Source: Rhodoferax sp.
Lineage (GTDB): Bacteria; Pseudomonadota; Gammaproteobacteria; Burkholderiales; Burkholderiaceae_C
Reading direction: 5' to 3'
Assembly: GCA_020048795.1 (NCBI GenBank)
Contig: JAIFMA010000069.1
Location: 1-18,578 of the forward strand
DNA length: 18,578 bases
Shown: positions 1 to 6,430 of the stretch, in pieces
Numbering within the stretch: the stretch's first letter is position 1
Layout of the letters: every line of letters begins with the position of its first letter
Notes under the pieces: model-generated
What the model saw: the letters and a program-made list of their open reading frames with translations, nothing else
Database searches by the model: none
What the model was told of the DNA's origin: nothing
Translations under genes and position numbers: made by a program

Positions 1-59
1 ACAAACTTGACTTCGTTGTCTTTCACCATCTTCATGACATCTGCGACGGTCTTGGCCAT
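1..59 (-). CDS. glnA: Glutamine synthetase, N-terminal end only (partial)
   Basis: Only the first 19 codons are inside the window; the gene runs off the left edge. The ATG is the complement of 57-59 and the peptide begins MAKTVADVMKMVKDNEVKF, which I recognise as the usual betaproteobacterial GlnA start. A clear Shine-Dalgarno (AGGAG, complement of about 64-69) sits at normal spacing. Glutamine synthetase makes glutamine from glutamate, ammonia and ATP in the cytoplasm and is the main entry point of ammonium. Identification rests on a short stretch, but it agrees with the sigma-54 promoter match just upstream, the expected control for a nitrogen-regulated glnA. Confidence 0.85.
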   Translation of the reverse strand, partial: MAKTVADVMKMVKDNEVKF

Positions 60-107
60 CAAATACTCCTGGTTGGGTCGTTGTAAAAAGGATTCAAGGT
101 TAACAGA

Positions 108-123
108 TGCAGTTTCCATGCCA
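108..123 (-). promoter_or_regulatory. Probable sigma-54 (RpoN) promoter of glnA
   Basis: On the minus strand this reads TGGCATGGAAACTGCA. Against the sigma-54 consensus TGGCACG-N4-TTGCA it differs at two consensus bases and keeps the essential GG (-24) and GC (-12) exactly 10 bases apart. The start point would fall near 97, giving a leader of roughly 37 nt before the glnA ATG. Position and orientation fit nitrogen control by RpoN and NtrC. Confidence 0.7.
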
Positions 124-146
124 GAGCGTTTGCTGGGGTTGTTGCT

Positions 147-165
147 GCAAAAGGATGCATTTTGC
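147..165. promoter_or_regulatory. Inverted repeat upstream of the glnA promoter
   Basis: GCAAAA (147-152) and TTTTGC (160-165) form a perfect 6-bp inverted repeat around a 7-bp spacer, about 25-55 bp upstream of the sigma-54 element. It could be an operator or simply an AT-rich bend. The sequence is not a site I can name. Confidence 0.3.
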
Positions 166-246
166 CCAGACTTTGCAGGGGATTCGGGGCCACCGGGATA
201 AAGCCTCAAAGGTGGGCTTGAAAGCGTCGCCGAGCCCCCGGGCCAA

Positions 247-253
247 TGCACCA
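247..253. promoter_or_regulatory. Possible NtrC half-site upstream of glnA
   Basis: TGCACCA matches one arm of the NtrC consensus TGCACCA-N5-TGGTGCA. The second arm is not recognisable. It lies about 150 bp upstream of the predicted start point, a normal enhancer distance for a sigma-54 promoter. A half-site alone is weak evidence. Confidence 0.25.
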
Positions 254-289
254 AAACAATACAAACCTCAATATAGCCCAAAAAAATGA

Positions 290-1129
290 CTAGTTTCGCA
301 CCAATTCAGGGCCAAACTTGACATGGAACGGTGCCAAACCTGACAACAGCGCCGCGTAAGCCTGCGACACAGCCTTGGGGTCACCCTTGACACCCAGTTC
401 AATATGCCGGCCAAACTCCGGGTGATCCACGCTGGGCAGGCTGAACACCTTGACACCCGGGTACTCAGACTCGATCTGCTCCATCAGGGGTGTCAGGGTC
501 GCTTCCATGGCACCCAGCAAAATGATGGACTGCTCGGCCCAGGCCTGCTGCCGGAAAAAAACACGGCAATGGGTCTCAAGCACCCATTCGATCATGGGCC
601 AGGCCATGACCGGGAATCCCGGCACAAAGTGAACCTGGCCGCAGGTGAAACCGGGGATCTTGTTGTAGGGGTTGGGAATAATGTTAGCGCCCTGCGGAAA
701 AACGCCCATGTTGAGCCGATGTCGGCTGTCTGGGGCAGCGGGGTCGAACAGTTTGCCTTTTTCACGCGCCAACTCATGCATGCGCTGTTCAATCAAATCC
801 CTGGCCTGCGGGTGCAAGACCAATTCGACCCCCAGCGCACGGGCGGCACATTGACGCGTGTGGTCGTCTGGCGTGGCCCCGATGCCTCCGGTCGAAAACA
901 CCACATCCCCCGATGCCATGGCACGCCGCAGCGTCGCGGTGATGCGCTCAGGGTTGTCACCCACATACTCGGCGTAATCAAGCTGCAGACCCCGTGCGTT
1001 GAGTAATTCAACCACTTTGGGCAAGTGCTTGTCGGCCCGCTTGCCCGACAAGATCTCGTCGCCGATGACGATCAAACCAAATCGGGGCGTGTGGTCAGCT
1101 GGTGGAAGCGGTGTTGGCATTTTGTTCAT
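290..1129 (-). CDS. CinA N-terminal / MoaB-MogA-like molybdopterin-binding domain protein
   Basis: A 279-residue protein with the fold signatures of the molybdopterin-binding (MoCF) domain: GDEILSGKR at residues 23-31 and GGIGATPDDHT at 81-91, with a PGFP segment around 170. This is the domain at the N terminus of competence/damage-inducible protein CinA. The C-terminal PncC-type nicotinamide-mononucleotide amidase domain of full-length CinA (about 400 residues) is absent, so it belongs to the short stand-alone group whose exact substrate is uncertain; nucleotide or pterin binding is the safest statement. The first ATG overlaps the end of the upstream EI24-like gene by 35 bp; a second ATG three codons in (complement of 1118-1120) is an alternative start. 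Overlap and shared strand suggest translation from one mRNA. It is probably last in its operon, since glnA has its own promoter. Confidence 0.85.
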   Translation of the reverse strand: MNKMPTPLPPADHTPRFGLIVIGDEILSGKRADKHLPKVVELLNARGLQLDYAEYVGDNPERITATLRRAMASGDVVFSTGGIGATPDDHTRQCAARALGVELVLHPQARDLIEQRMHELAREKGKLFDPAAPDSRHRLNMGVFPQGANIIPNPYNKIPGFTCGQVHFVPGFPVMAWPMIEWVLETHCRVFFRQQAWAEQSIILLGAMEATLTPLMEQIESEYPGVKVFSLPSVDHPEFGRHIELGVKGDPKAVSQAYAALLSGLAPFHVKFGPELVRN

Positions 1130-1970
1130 CCGTCAAGTAAAGCGGGGCGGGGATTGGGGCCACGATGGCGGTACTGGGCTCGGCGCGCAGTGCCTGCAAT
1201 GCCGCCAGGCAATAGTGGGCAAACCACAGCGACGACATGGCAAACACCAGCGTGTAAATCCAGATCGCCAGCGGTACCAACACCACAAATGCTGCGGCCA
1301 GCAAGGCACCTGAAGCCCAAATCAGGCTCGGTGCCGCGCCAAGATAACCACAAAACAGACCCATACCCAATAGCGCCAGCCGGTGCCGACGGAAAATTTC
1401 GCGCCGCTCCTGGCGACTGGCATGCTCAGCCAATGCGTCAAACGCCATCACCCGGTAGGTCAGCCAGCCCCAGATCAGTGGCGGCAAGACCAGAATCAGC
1501 GGCGGAATGAACCACAGCGGAATCGACACCAGCAAAGCCACCAAGGCCGACAGGGTGGCAAACAGCGACCATAACAAACTGCTGAAAAACGTGCTGCCGT
1601 GTTTTCGCTCCAGCTTGGGAAAGCGCTTTTCCGCCACCAAGGCGGTGAGTGCGGGCGTCATCAGCAAGGCCACCGCCAACATAGACACCACCACAATCAG
1701 TGGCGTGACGGCAAAAATCACAATCAGGGGCACCAGCGCAGCCTTGAGACCACCCAGGCCCAGGCCTTGTAACCAGTTGGAAACGATGGCAATCAGGGTC
1801 GAGGCCTCGATCACGTTGCGCACCCAGTCCAGTGCCCAATCCCAATAAAAATAGCCCAGGCCGAGCGACACACCCACCATCAGCAGCAGCGGCAAAAACG
1901 ACAAGGCAATCACCCGCGGACGCAGGCAATACACCACGGCGCGCCAGAATGAATCAAACAGCAGGTTCAT
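1095..1970 (-). CDS. EI24/CysZ-like integral membrane protein
   Basis: A 291-residue, strongly hydrophobic protein with several membrane segments (roughly residues 15-40, 60-110, 130-175 and 205-260) and a polar, charged loop near 175-200 (EHASRQERREIFRRHR). Layout and length match the EI24 domain family, which includes the sulfate permease CysZ, although no sulfur-assimilation genes are nearby to support a sulfate role. The start ATG (complement of 1968-1970) follows the stop of the sterol-desaturase-like gene by 33 bp, and its own 3' end overlaps the CinA-like gene. Role inferred: inner-membrane protein, possible small-ion transport; substrate unknown. Confidence 0.75.
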   Translation of the reverse strand: MNLLFDSFWRAVVYCLRPRVIALSFLPLLLMVGVSLGLGYFYWDWALDWVRNVIEASTLIAIVSNWLQGLGLGGLKAALVPLIVIFAVTPLIVVVSMLAVALLMTPALTALVAEKRFPKLERKHGSTFFSSLLWSLFATLSALVALLVSIPLWFIPPLILVLPPLIWGWLTYRVMAFDALAEHASRQERREIFRRHRLALLGMGLFCGYLGAAPSLIWASGALLAAAFVVLVPLAIWIYTLVFAMSSLWFAHYCLAALQALRAEPSTAIVAPIPAPLYLTDEQNANTASTS

Positions 1971-2003
1971 GTGACAAGCATAACTGACAGCCAGGCGACT
2001 TGC

Positions 2004-2960
2004 TCAGGCCCGCCCAGCCAGCCGCTTGAGCCCCAGCCATTGCTGTGACCAAAAGCCACGACCGTAGTCGCGCCCCTGTTCGACCTGGTCACGCACACCG
2101 GTGGGCTCGAATCGCAGCTCAAAGTTGGCGGTGCCAAACAGCATGTCCCAACACGGCAGCAACACACCAAAGTTGTTCCCGCCCAGAGTATTTTTGCCAC
2201 GCGATTCATGCCCAATGCCGATCGCGTGGTGCAGACGGTGAAAACGCGGACTGACCCACAAACGTTCACCCAGCGGTCCAAACCAGAGCCGCAAATTGGC
2301 ATGTTGAAAACTCTCACTGAGCTGGGTCAGGGCGACAATGGCGACAAACTGGCTGGGTGCGATGCCAATGAGCTGGGCTACCACGACGGAAATAGCCGCC
2401 TGAATCACATCGTCGAGCAAATGGGTGCGGTTGTCGCTCCACATGGTGAGCTGGCGCTGGGCATGATGCAGCGCATGCAGGCGCCACCACCATTCCCACT
2501 GGTGCTGGCCACGGTGCATCCAATAGTTCACTAGGTCAAGCACCACCAGATACAGTAGCAAACTAACCCAGGGCTGGTCGGTCACCCCAGGCCACACGGC
2601 ATCAAGATGAAAAGTCTGCCAGCCCGCCACCCGCAGTGCACCAAACAGCTGGTCAAAGAGTGGATCGAGCGTGAAAAACAATACCACCCGCACCAGACCG
2701 AGCCGGTGAATCAGGGTGTAAATGACATCCACCCGCACCGCCGCCCGATCCGTCACCCGCTCCACCGGCCGCCAGCGTTCCAGTGGTCCAATCACCGCCA
2801 ACAACACCCCCAATTGCAGTAGCCCCACCAGCAGCCAGCCGGTGGCGGTGTACCCGTCCTCGAGAAAATTGCCAAGCCCCAGGCCGAACATCAGAGGCTG
2901 TAGCACCGCCTCAAACAACAGGCCCTGCACATCGGAAAAAACACTGATGAACCAGTCCAT
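2004..2960 (-). CDS. Sterol desaturase / fatty acid hydroxylase superfamily protein
   Basis: A 318-residue membrane protein carrying the histidine boxes of the di-iron fatty acid hydroxylase family: HRGQH at residues 149-153, HALHH at 162-166, a further His at 220 and HRLHH at 241-245. Hydrophobic segments lie around 15-60, 85-100, 130-147 and 185-215. Proteins of this family use a non-heme di-iron centre and oxygen to hydroxylate or desaturate lipids in the inner membrane. The substrate cannot be told from sequence alone. The ATG is 7 bp after the stop of the deacetylase-like gene, so the two are probably co-transcribed. All iron-binding histidine clusters are present, so the enzyme looks intact. 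Confidence 0.85.
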   Translation of the reverse strand: MDWFISVFSDVQGLLFEAVLQPLMFGLGLGNFLEDGYTATGWLLVGLLQLGVLLAVIGPLERWRPVERVTDRAAVRVDVIYTLIHRLGLVRVVLFFTLDPLFDQLFGALRVAGWQTFHLDAVWPGVTDQPWVSLLLYLVVLDLVNYWMHRGQHQWEWWWRLHALHHAQRQLTMWSDNRTHLLDDVIQAAISVVVAQLIGIAPSQFVAIVALTQLSESFQHANLRLWFGPLGERLWVSPRFHRLHHAIGIGHESRGKNTLGGNNFGVLLPCWDMLFGTANFELRFEPTGVRDQVEQGRDYGRGFWSQQWLGLKRLAGRA

Positions 2961-2967
2961 ACGTTCA

Positions 2968-3819
2968 CTATTTCAGTGTCTCGGCAGGTGCCACTGACAG
3001 TCCACTGCGGTTGATCCATGGGCGGTAATCGGGGTGTTCGCGCAGCGTGGCAAAGCAAAAGCCGCGTGCCTTCAGCCCGGCAATCAGGGGTTCGAGCACC
3101 GCTGGTGCCCACGGATCCTGGCGGGACCAAATGCCCAGATGGGCCATCAGGATGTCACCTGAACGGATGTCCCGCAAGGCCTTGGCCAACAAACTGGCGT
3201 TACTGAACCTGTCACTGGGCAACTCGTCACCCAGAAACCCCGCAGGAGCCCAGCCAACGTGGGCAAAACCACAGGCTTTTGCCGCAGCCAGCAATTGAGG
3301 CGAGGTCTTGCCGCCTGGCGCACGAAACAGCGGTAGCGGTGGTTTGCCAGTGACTTCTTGCAGACGCCCATTGGCTTGACGGAGTTGCGCGCAGTAGTCA
3401 GCGGCGCTCCAGGTCAGCGCTTGTCCGGCCAGCGCACCGGCACTGGGGCGTACCCGGAATGTCGGGCTCGCGCCGGTCAAGTCAGCACGCCAGTAAACAT
3501 GGTCATAGGTGTGCGACGCAAACTCATGGCCTTCGGCAGCGCGCCCCTTCCACCAGGGTGCCCAGTGCTGGCCAAGCGTGCCGTCACCTTGCTGGGTGCG
3601 CTCGTTGGCGGCAAAAAAGGTCACCCTGACATCCTGCCGCTTGAGCACCTCGGCGATCAACGGTGCCACTGCCATGTGGCCGGTATCGATCGTCAGGTAC
3701 ACCGTTTTTTCACAGCCATTTTGGCCTGTAGCCCACACCGGATGTGCGCCAGCAGCTATACTTAATATAGCAATAAAAAGAGCCCGGCCAGCCTTCCTGA
3801 GCTTACTGGCGGGCCGCAT
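2968..3819 (-). CDS. Secreted polysaccharide deacetylase-like protein (NodB fold)
   Basis: Counted from the upstream ATG at 3840 (290 residues), NodB-type motifs occur in order: TIDTGH (50-55) in place of TFDDG, SHTYDH (109-114) with the two metal-binding His, RAPGG (173-177), and MAHLG (232-236). The second Asp of motif 1, normally a metal ligand, is Thr, so activity may be altered. I prefer the ATG at 3819 (283 residues) because it gives a compact signal peptide: basic n-region, hydrophobic core, then VWA as a plausible cleavage site. Both starts overlap the beta-propeller gene (17 or 38 bp), suggesting coupling. Expected role: removal of acyl groups from a cell-envelope polysaccharide outside the inner membrane. 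Most of the hydrophobic core and cleavage site is encoded by a copy of the dispersed 56-bp repeat (3716-3771). Confidence 0.8.
   Translation of the reverse strand: MRPASKLRKAGRALFIAILSIAAGAHPVWATGQNGCEKTVYLTIDTGHMAVAPLIAEVLKRQDVRVTFFAANERTQQGDGTLGQHWAPWWKGRAAEGHEFASHTYDHVYWRADLTGASPTFRVRPSAGALAGQALTWSAADYCAQLRQANGRLQEVTGKPPLPLFRAPGGKTSPQLLAAAKACGFAHVGWAPAGFLGDELPSDRFSNASLLAKALRDIRSGDILMAHLGIWSRQDPWAPAVLEPLIAGLKARGFCFATLREHPDYRPWINRSGLSVAPAETLK
3716..3771 (-). repeat. 56-bp dispersed repeat, copy A (inside deacetylase-like gene)
   Basis: Read on the minus strand, this copy aligns without gaps to 5477-5532, 13580-13635 and 17567-17622. All four share TAGCTG at repeat columns 14-19 and GCGCA at 23-27; 20 of 56 columns are identical in all copies. 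It is in the sense orientation and encodes about residues 23-42 of the deacetylase-like protein, the signal peptide core and its end. It is AT-richer than the flanking coding sequence. Confidence 0.8.
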
Positions 3820-4816
3820 GGTCGAGCGTCCAGACACCATGGGGCGACTTGCCGACCTTGACCTGATGCACCACCCGGTGCGTCAGGGTATCGATCACCG
3901 ACAGTTTTTTTGCCCAACGCGAAGCCACATAAATAAAGCGGCCATCAGGCGACAGGTCCATGTCATCGGGGCCGCTGGGCCCTGGATAAGTGTCCACCAC
4001 CGCCATGGTCTGGTAGTCAATCTTGCTGATGGTGTTGGCCACCCGGTTGCTGACCAGTACATGGCGCTTGTCTCCCATGCCACGAAAAGAGTGGGCGCCC
4101 TTGCCGGTTTTCAGCAATTTGACCAGCCTGGGTTGCGCACCCGTCACGGCATAAATCTCGACACCCTCGCCCCCCGTCAGCCCGACCAGCAGAAACTTGT
4201 CATCGGGCGTGCCAAACACATCGGCTGGCAGCGAGCCGGTGGGCTGGCGCCACTTCAGGGTCTGGGTCAGCAGATCAATGGCCACCAGCTCATCGCTGTC
4301 CTGCATGGTCGCGTAAATCGTGCGGCTGGTGCTGTCGATCCAGAGATGGCTGGGCGTCTTGCCGGTGGCAATGCGCTTGGCCAGCTTCAGGTTGCTGCCG
4401 TCCCACTGGTAAATATCGACATGATTGAGCCGGTTGGCAGCCGTCACAAACCATTTCATGTCGGGCGAGAAACGCAACTGATAAGGGTCCAGAATGCCGG
4501 TGACCGTGCGTTGCACTTCAGCGGTTTTCGGATCGACAAACATCAGCGAATCGCTCAACGCACTGGCAATGATCAGAGACTTTTCGTCCGGTGTCATATA
4601 GAGGTGGTGCGGCTCCTTGCCAGCGGGAATGCGGCGGGTCTCGGTCCAGGTCAGCGGGTCAATCACGCTGATGCTGGCCTCGAGTGAATTGAGCACAAAC
4701 ACCGGCGCTGCCGCATGTGCCACCAGGGCCGATGCAGCCAGTCCGAACGCTACCAGCATACCTGCCCACAGGCGCTGAAAACAAAGAAAGTTTTTGGACA
4801 CAGAAGATCGCTTCAA
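3803..4816 (-). CDS. Secreted YVTN-type beta-propeller repeat protein
   Basis: A 337-residue protein with a signal peptide (basic N terminus, hydrophobic stretch near residues 19-35, AHA cleavage site) followed by repeated blade motifs such as SISVIDPLTW, SLMFVDPKTA, TISKIDYQTM and LSVIDTLTH alternating with SPDGRFIYVAS-like strands. This is the YVTN/Lvivd-type seven-blade propeller pattern, a periplasmic or secreted scaffold with no catalytic motif I can identify. The longest frame begins with TTG (complement of 4814-4816). A GTG at codon 6 is possible, and the ATG at codon 20 would lose the basic n-region. No convincing Shine-Dalgarno is present, and a 14-bp tandem repeat occupies the start region. 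It is followed immediately by the deacetylase-like gene, suggesting joint work at the envelope. Confidence 0.8.
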   Translation of the reverse strand: MKRSSVSKNFLCFQRLWAGMLVAFGLAASALVAHAAAPVFVLNSLEASISVIDPLTWTETRRIPAGKEPHHLYMTPDEKSLIIASALSDSLMFVDPKTAEVQRTVTGILDPYQLRFSPDMKWFVTAANRLNHVDIYQWDGSNLKLAKRIATGKTPSHLWIDSTSRTIYATMQDSDELVAIDLLTQTLKWRQPTGSLPADVFGTPDDKFLLVGLTGGEGVEIYAVTGAQPRLVKLLKTGKGAHSFRGMGDKRHVLVSNRVANTISKIDYQTMAVVDTYPGPSGPDDMDLSPDGRFIYVASRWAKKLSVIDTLTHRVVHQVKVGKSPHGVWTLDHAARQ

Positions 4817-4845
4817 AAAAACAGCTTCAAAAAAACAGCTTCAAA
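4811..4845. repeat. 14-bp tandem repeat over the start of the beta-propeller gene
   Basis: CTTCAAAAAAACAG occurs twice in perfect tandem (4811-4824, 4825-4838), followed by a partial third unit (CTTCAAA, 4839-4845). The array spans the probable TTG start and the place where a ribosome binding site should be. Each unit contains a 7-base A run. Fourteen is not a multiple of three, so a change in unit number would alter leader spacing and the available starts. Confidence 0.85.
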
Positions 4846-4884
4846 GTGTAGTCTGGCAAACTGTCACCCTCACCCGTGCGGGGC

Positions 4885-5625
4885 TTATTTGAGCAGCAGC
4901 AGATCGTCGGGGCCGAGCCAGCGCCATTGGCCAGGCAACAGGTCATCGGGCAAGCGCAGACCCCCCATTTGCGAGCGGTGCAGTGCTTCGACGCGGTTGC
5001 TCACCGCGGCCAGCATGCGTTTGACCTGATGGTATTTGCCCTCGGTCAGGGTCAGGCGCAAATGCTGCTCCGACACCATGACACAGTCGGCTGCGCGCAC
5101 CGGTTTGGGGTCGTCATCAAGCACCACGCCCTCCAGCAGGCGCCTGATCTGGCGGTCATCGAGCGGGTGCTTGACACTGACCTCATAGACTTTGGGCAGA
5201 TGGTGTTTTGGTGAGCTCATGCGATGGATAAATTGGCCGTCATCGGTTAACAACAGCAAACCGCTGGTGTCCTGATCAAGCCGGCCAACCGCCTGCACAC
5301 CCTGAACTGCCGCCTTTTGCGGACGTTGGCGCAACGGCGCTGGCAGCAGGGTGTAAATGCTGGGGTAGGTAGAAGGCTTTTGCGAACACTCGGTCGCCAC
5401 GGGCTTGTGCAGCATGATGTAGGCCTTCTCGGCATAAGGCCAGTCCACGCCCTGCACTCTGAAGCGCAACTCAAACGCTTCAAATTCAGTAGCTGCCAGC
5501 GCACACGGTATAAGGGCTGGAGGCACATTTTTATCATAAACCTGAACATGGCCCTGCTGAATCAGGCCGGCACACACCCGGCGTGTACCAAAGCCCTGGG
5601 AATACAGGATGTCTTGAAGTTGCAT
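4885..5625 (-). CDS. rsuA: RsuA-type 16S rRNA pseudouridine synthase
   Basis: A 246-residue protein with an N-terminal S4 RNA-binding domain (residues 1-35) and a catalytic domain containing GRLDQDTSG (114-122) with the catalytic Asp117, plus EGKYHQVKRM (195-204), the RsuA/RluE hallmark. The family makes pseudouridine in rRNA; RsuA acts on U516 of 16S rRNA. The RsuA versus RluE assignment is by overall likeness only. I chose the ATG at 5625; a GTG precedes it directly. The ATG overlaps the stop of the upstream small ORF (TGATG), a coupling arrangement. Residues about 30-50, at the end of the S4 domain and the linker, are encoded by an antisense copy of the dispersed 56-bp repeat, and the protein is somewhat longer than the roughly 230 residues of E. 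coli RsuA. Confidence 0.85.
   Translation of the reverse strand: MQLQDILYSQGFGTRRVCAGLIQQGHVQVYDKNVPPALIPCALAATEFEAFELRFRVQGVDWPYAEKAYIMLHKPVATECSQKPSTYPSIYTLLPAPLRQRPQKAAVQGVQAVGRLDQDTSGLLLLTDDGQFIHRMSSPKHHLPKVYEVSVKHPLDDRQIRRLLEGVVLDDDPKPVRAADCVMVSEQHLRLTLTEGKYHQVKRMLAAVSNRVEALHRSQMGGLRLPDDLLPGQWRWLGPDDLLLLK
5477..5532 (+). repeat. 56-bp dispersed repeat, copy D (inside rsuA, antisense)
   Basis: Reads in plus orientation, opposite to the host gene, starting GCTTCAAATT and containing GTAGCTGCCAGCGCAC and AAGGGCTGGAGGC. The gap-free alignment to the other three copies is closest to the gyrA-serC copy: both have TAGCTGCCAGCGCA and AAGGGCT. It is translated as part of the S4-linker region of the RsuA homologue. 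Confidence 0.75.
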
Positions 5626-5816
5626 CACCCAAGTATCGCAAAAGGATTTTTTGGCGGGGCATCAGGCGTGTCCAATTCACACATCCTGCACATCCCGCCC
5701 GCCAGGATGGTCATGCAGCCTATTTTTCGCAGCCGCTGGGCAATTTCACCCAGGTTGAAGTTCAGCAAACCCAGCAGAGCCTGGTCAGCATCGGTCAGCT
5801 TGTCCCATTCAGTCAC
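5625..5816 (-). CDS. Small hypothetical protein, translationally coupled to rsuA
   Basis: From a GTG at 5816 this frame gives 63 residues: a helical, charged N-terminal half (WDKLTDADQALLGLLNFNLG) and a C-terminal part with CRMCEL, a CxxC pair, and a polar PPKNPF tail. The stop TGA overlaps the rsuA ATG by one base, typical of coupled genes. The open frame and its GC-rich third positions continue upstream to about 5990, so the true product may be longer or may be the shifted continuation of the broken ATPase gene. I do not recognise the family. CxxC could bind metal, but nothing else supports that. Confidence 0.4.
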   Translation of the reverse strand: MTEWDKLTDADQALLGLLNFNLGEIAQRLRKIGCMTILAGGMCRMCELDTPDAPPKNPFAILG

Positions 5817-5869
5817 GGCCAGGTCATCCACACCGGTGGCCGCCAAAGAGATACCGCCGGGCTCGGCGC

Positions 5870-6430
5870 TCAGCGGGTTGTCGGACTGGCGGCACCAGAA
5901 AATGCCACGGCCATCGCGCAGCCGTTCACCGGCATCGACCAACGGCAATGGCAGCGTTGCCAGCACAACGCCATCACCGTCACTTGCCGGGCAAATTCCC
6001 AAGCCGACTTGAAGCCCACGCTCTTGTTGCCAATCGACTGCCCGGCTTGCTTGCTGCTGATGTGGATGTTGCACAGTGCCTGGAAATCACTGGGCCGCCC
6101 CGCAGCAAAGCGCGACAGCGCCTCGCCCATGCCGCCCGACACCAGCGGGAATTGAACCGACACTGGCGCAGACAGGCCGTTGATCGTCACCGGGTCGCCG
6201 TCGTTGGCGATAAGCAGACGGTGCGTGCCATCAGCAGCGGCGCTGGGCTGCAAGACGATGTCAATGCAATGTTTGGCCTTGTCCACCGCGTTCTGGAAAA
6301 ACTCAAAAACCACGCGGCCCAGGCAGTCGTTGCGCGTGTGGGTCTCGGTGCCGCGCAGACTCTGGATCAGGTCAGGTGGCACGTCAATGCGCGAGGCCCA
6401 GAGGCCTTGAAGGATGTTTTGACTGGTCAT
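5870..6430 (-). pseudogene. Truncated HSP90/sacsin-like ATPase N-terminal domain, probably frameshifted
   Basis: From the ATG at 6430 the frame shows the GHKL ATP-binding motifs in the right order: FEFFQNAVDKAK (N-box), LIANDGDPV (G1-like) and IGNKSVGFKSAWEF (lid/G2-like), the pattern of sacsin N-terminal-type ATP-binding proteins. Family members normally run to many hundreds of residues. Here the frame stops being protein-like soon after residue 148 (near 5985) and ends at 5870, while a different minus frame (5625-6074) takes on coding character from about 6000 to 5625. A frameshift, or a deletion joining two gene remains, explains this best. No Shine-Dalgarno is convincing. A sequencing error is possible, but even a repaired gene would be only about 268 residues, so it would still be a truncated ATPase. 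Confidence 0.6.

Noticed and set aside
404..1006. Plus-strand open frame of 200 codons opposite the CinA-like gene
   Set aside because: Antisense shadow; the minus frame has clear GDEILSGKR and GGIGATPDDHT motifs.
3509..4687. Long plus-strand open frame of 392 codons
   Set aside because: It lies antisense to the beta-propeller and deacetylase genes, has no family features, and is explained by the GC-rich codon pattern of the real genes.
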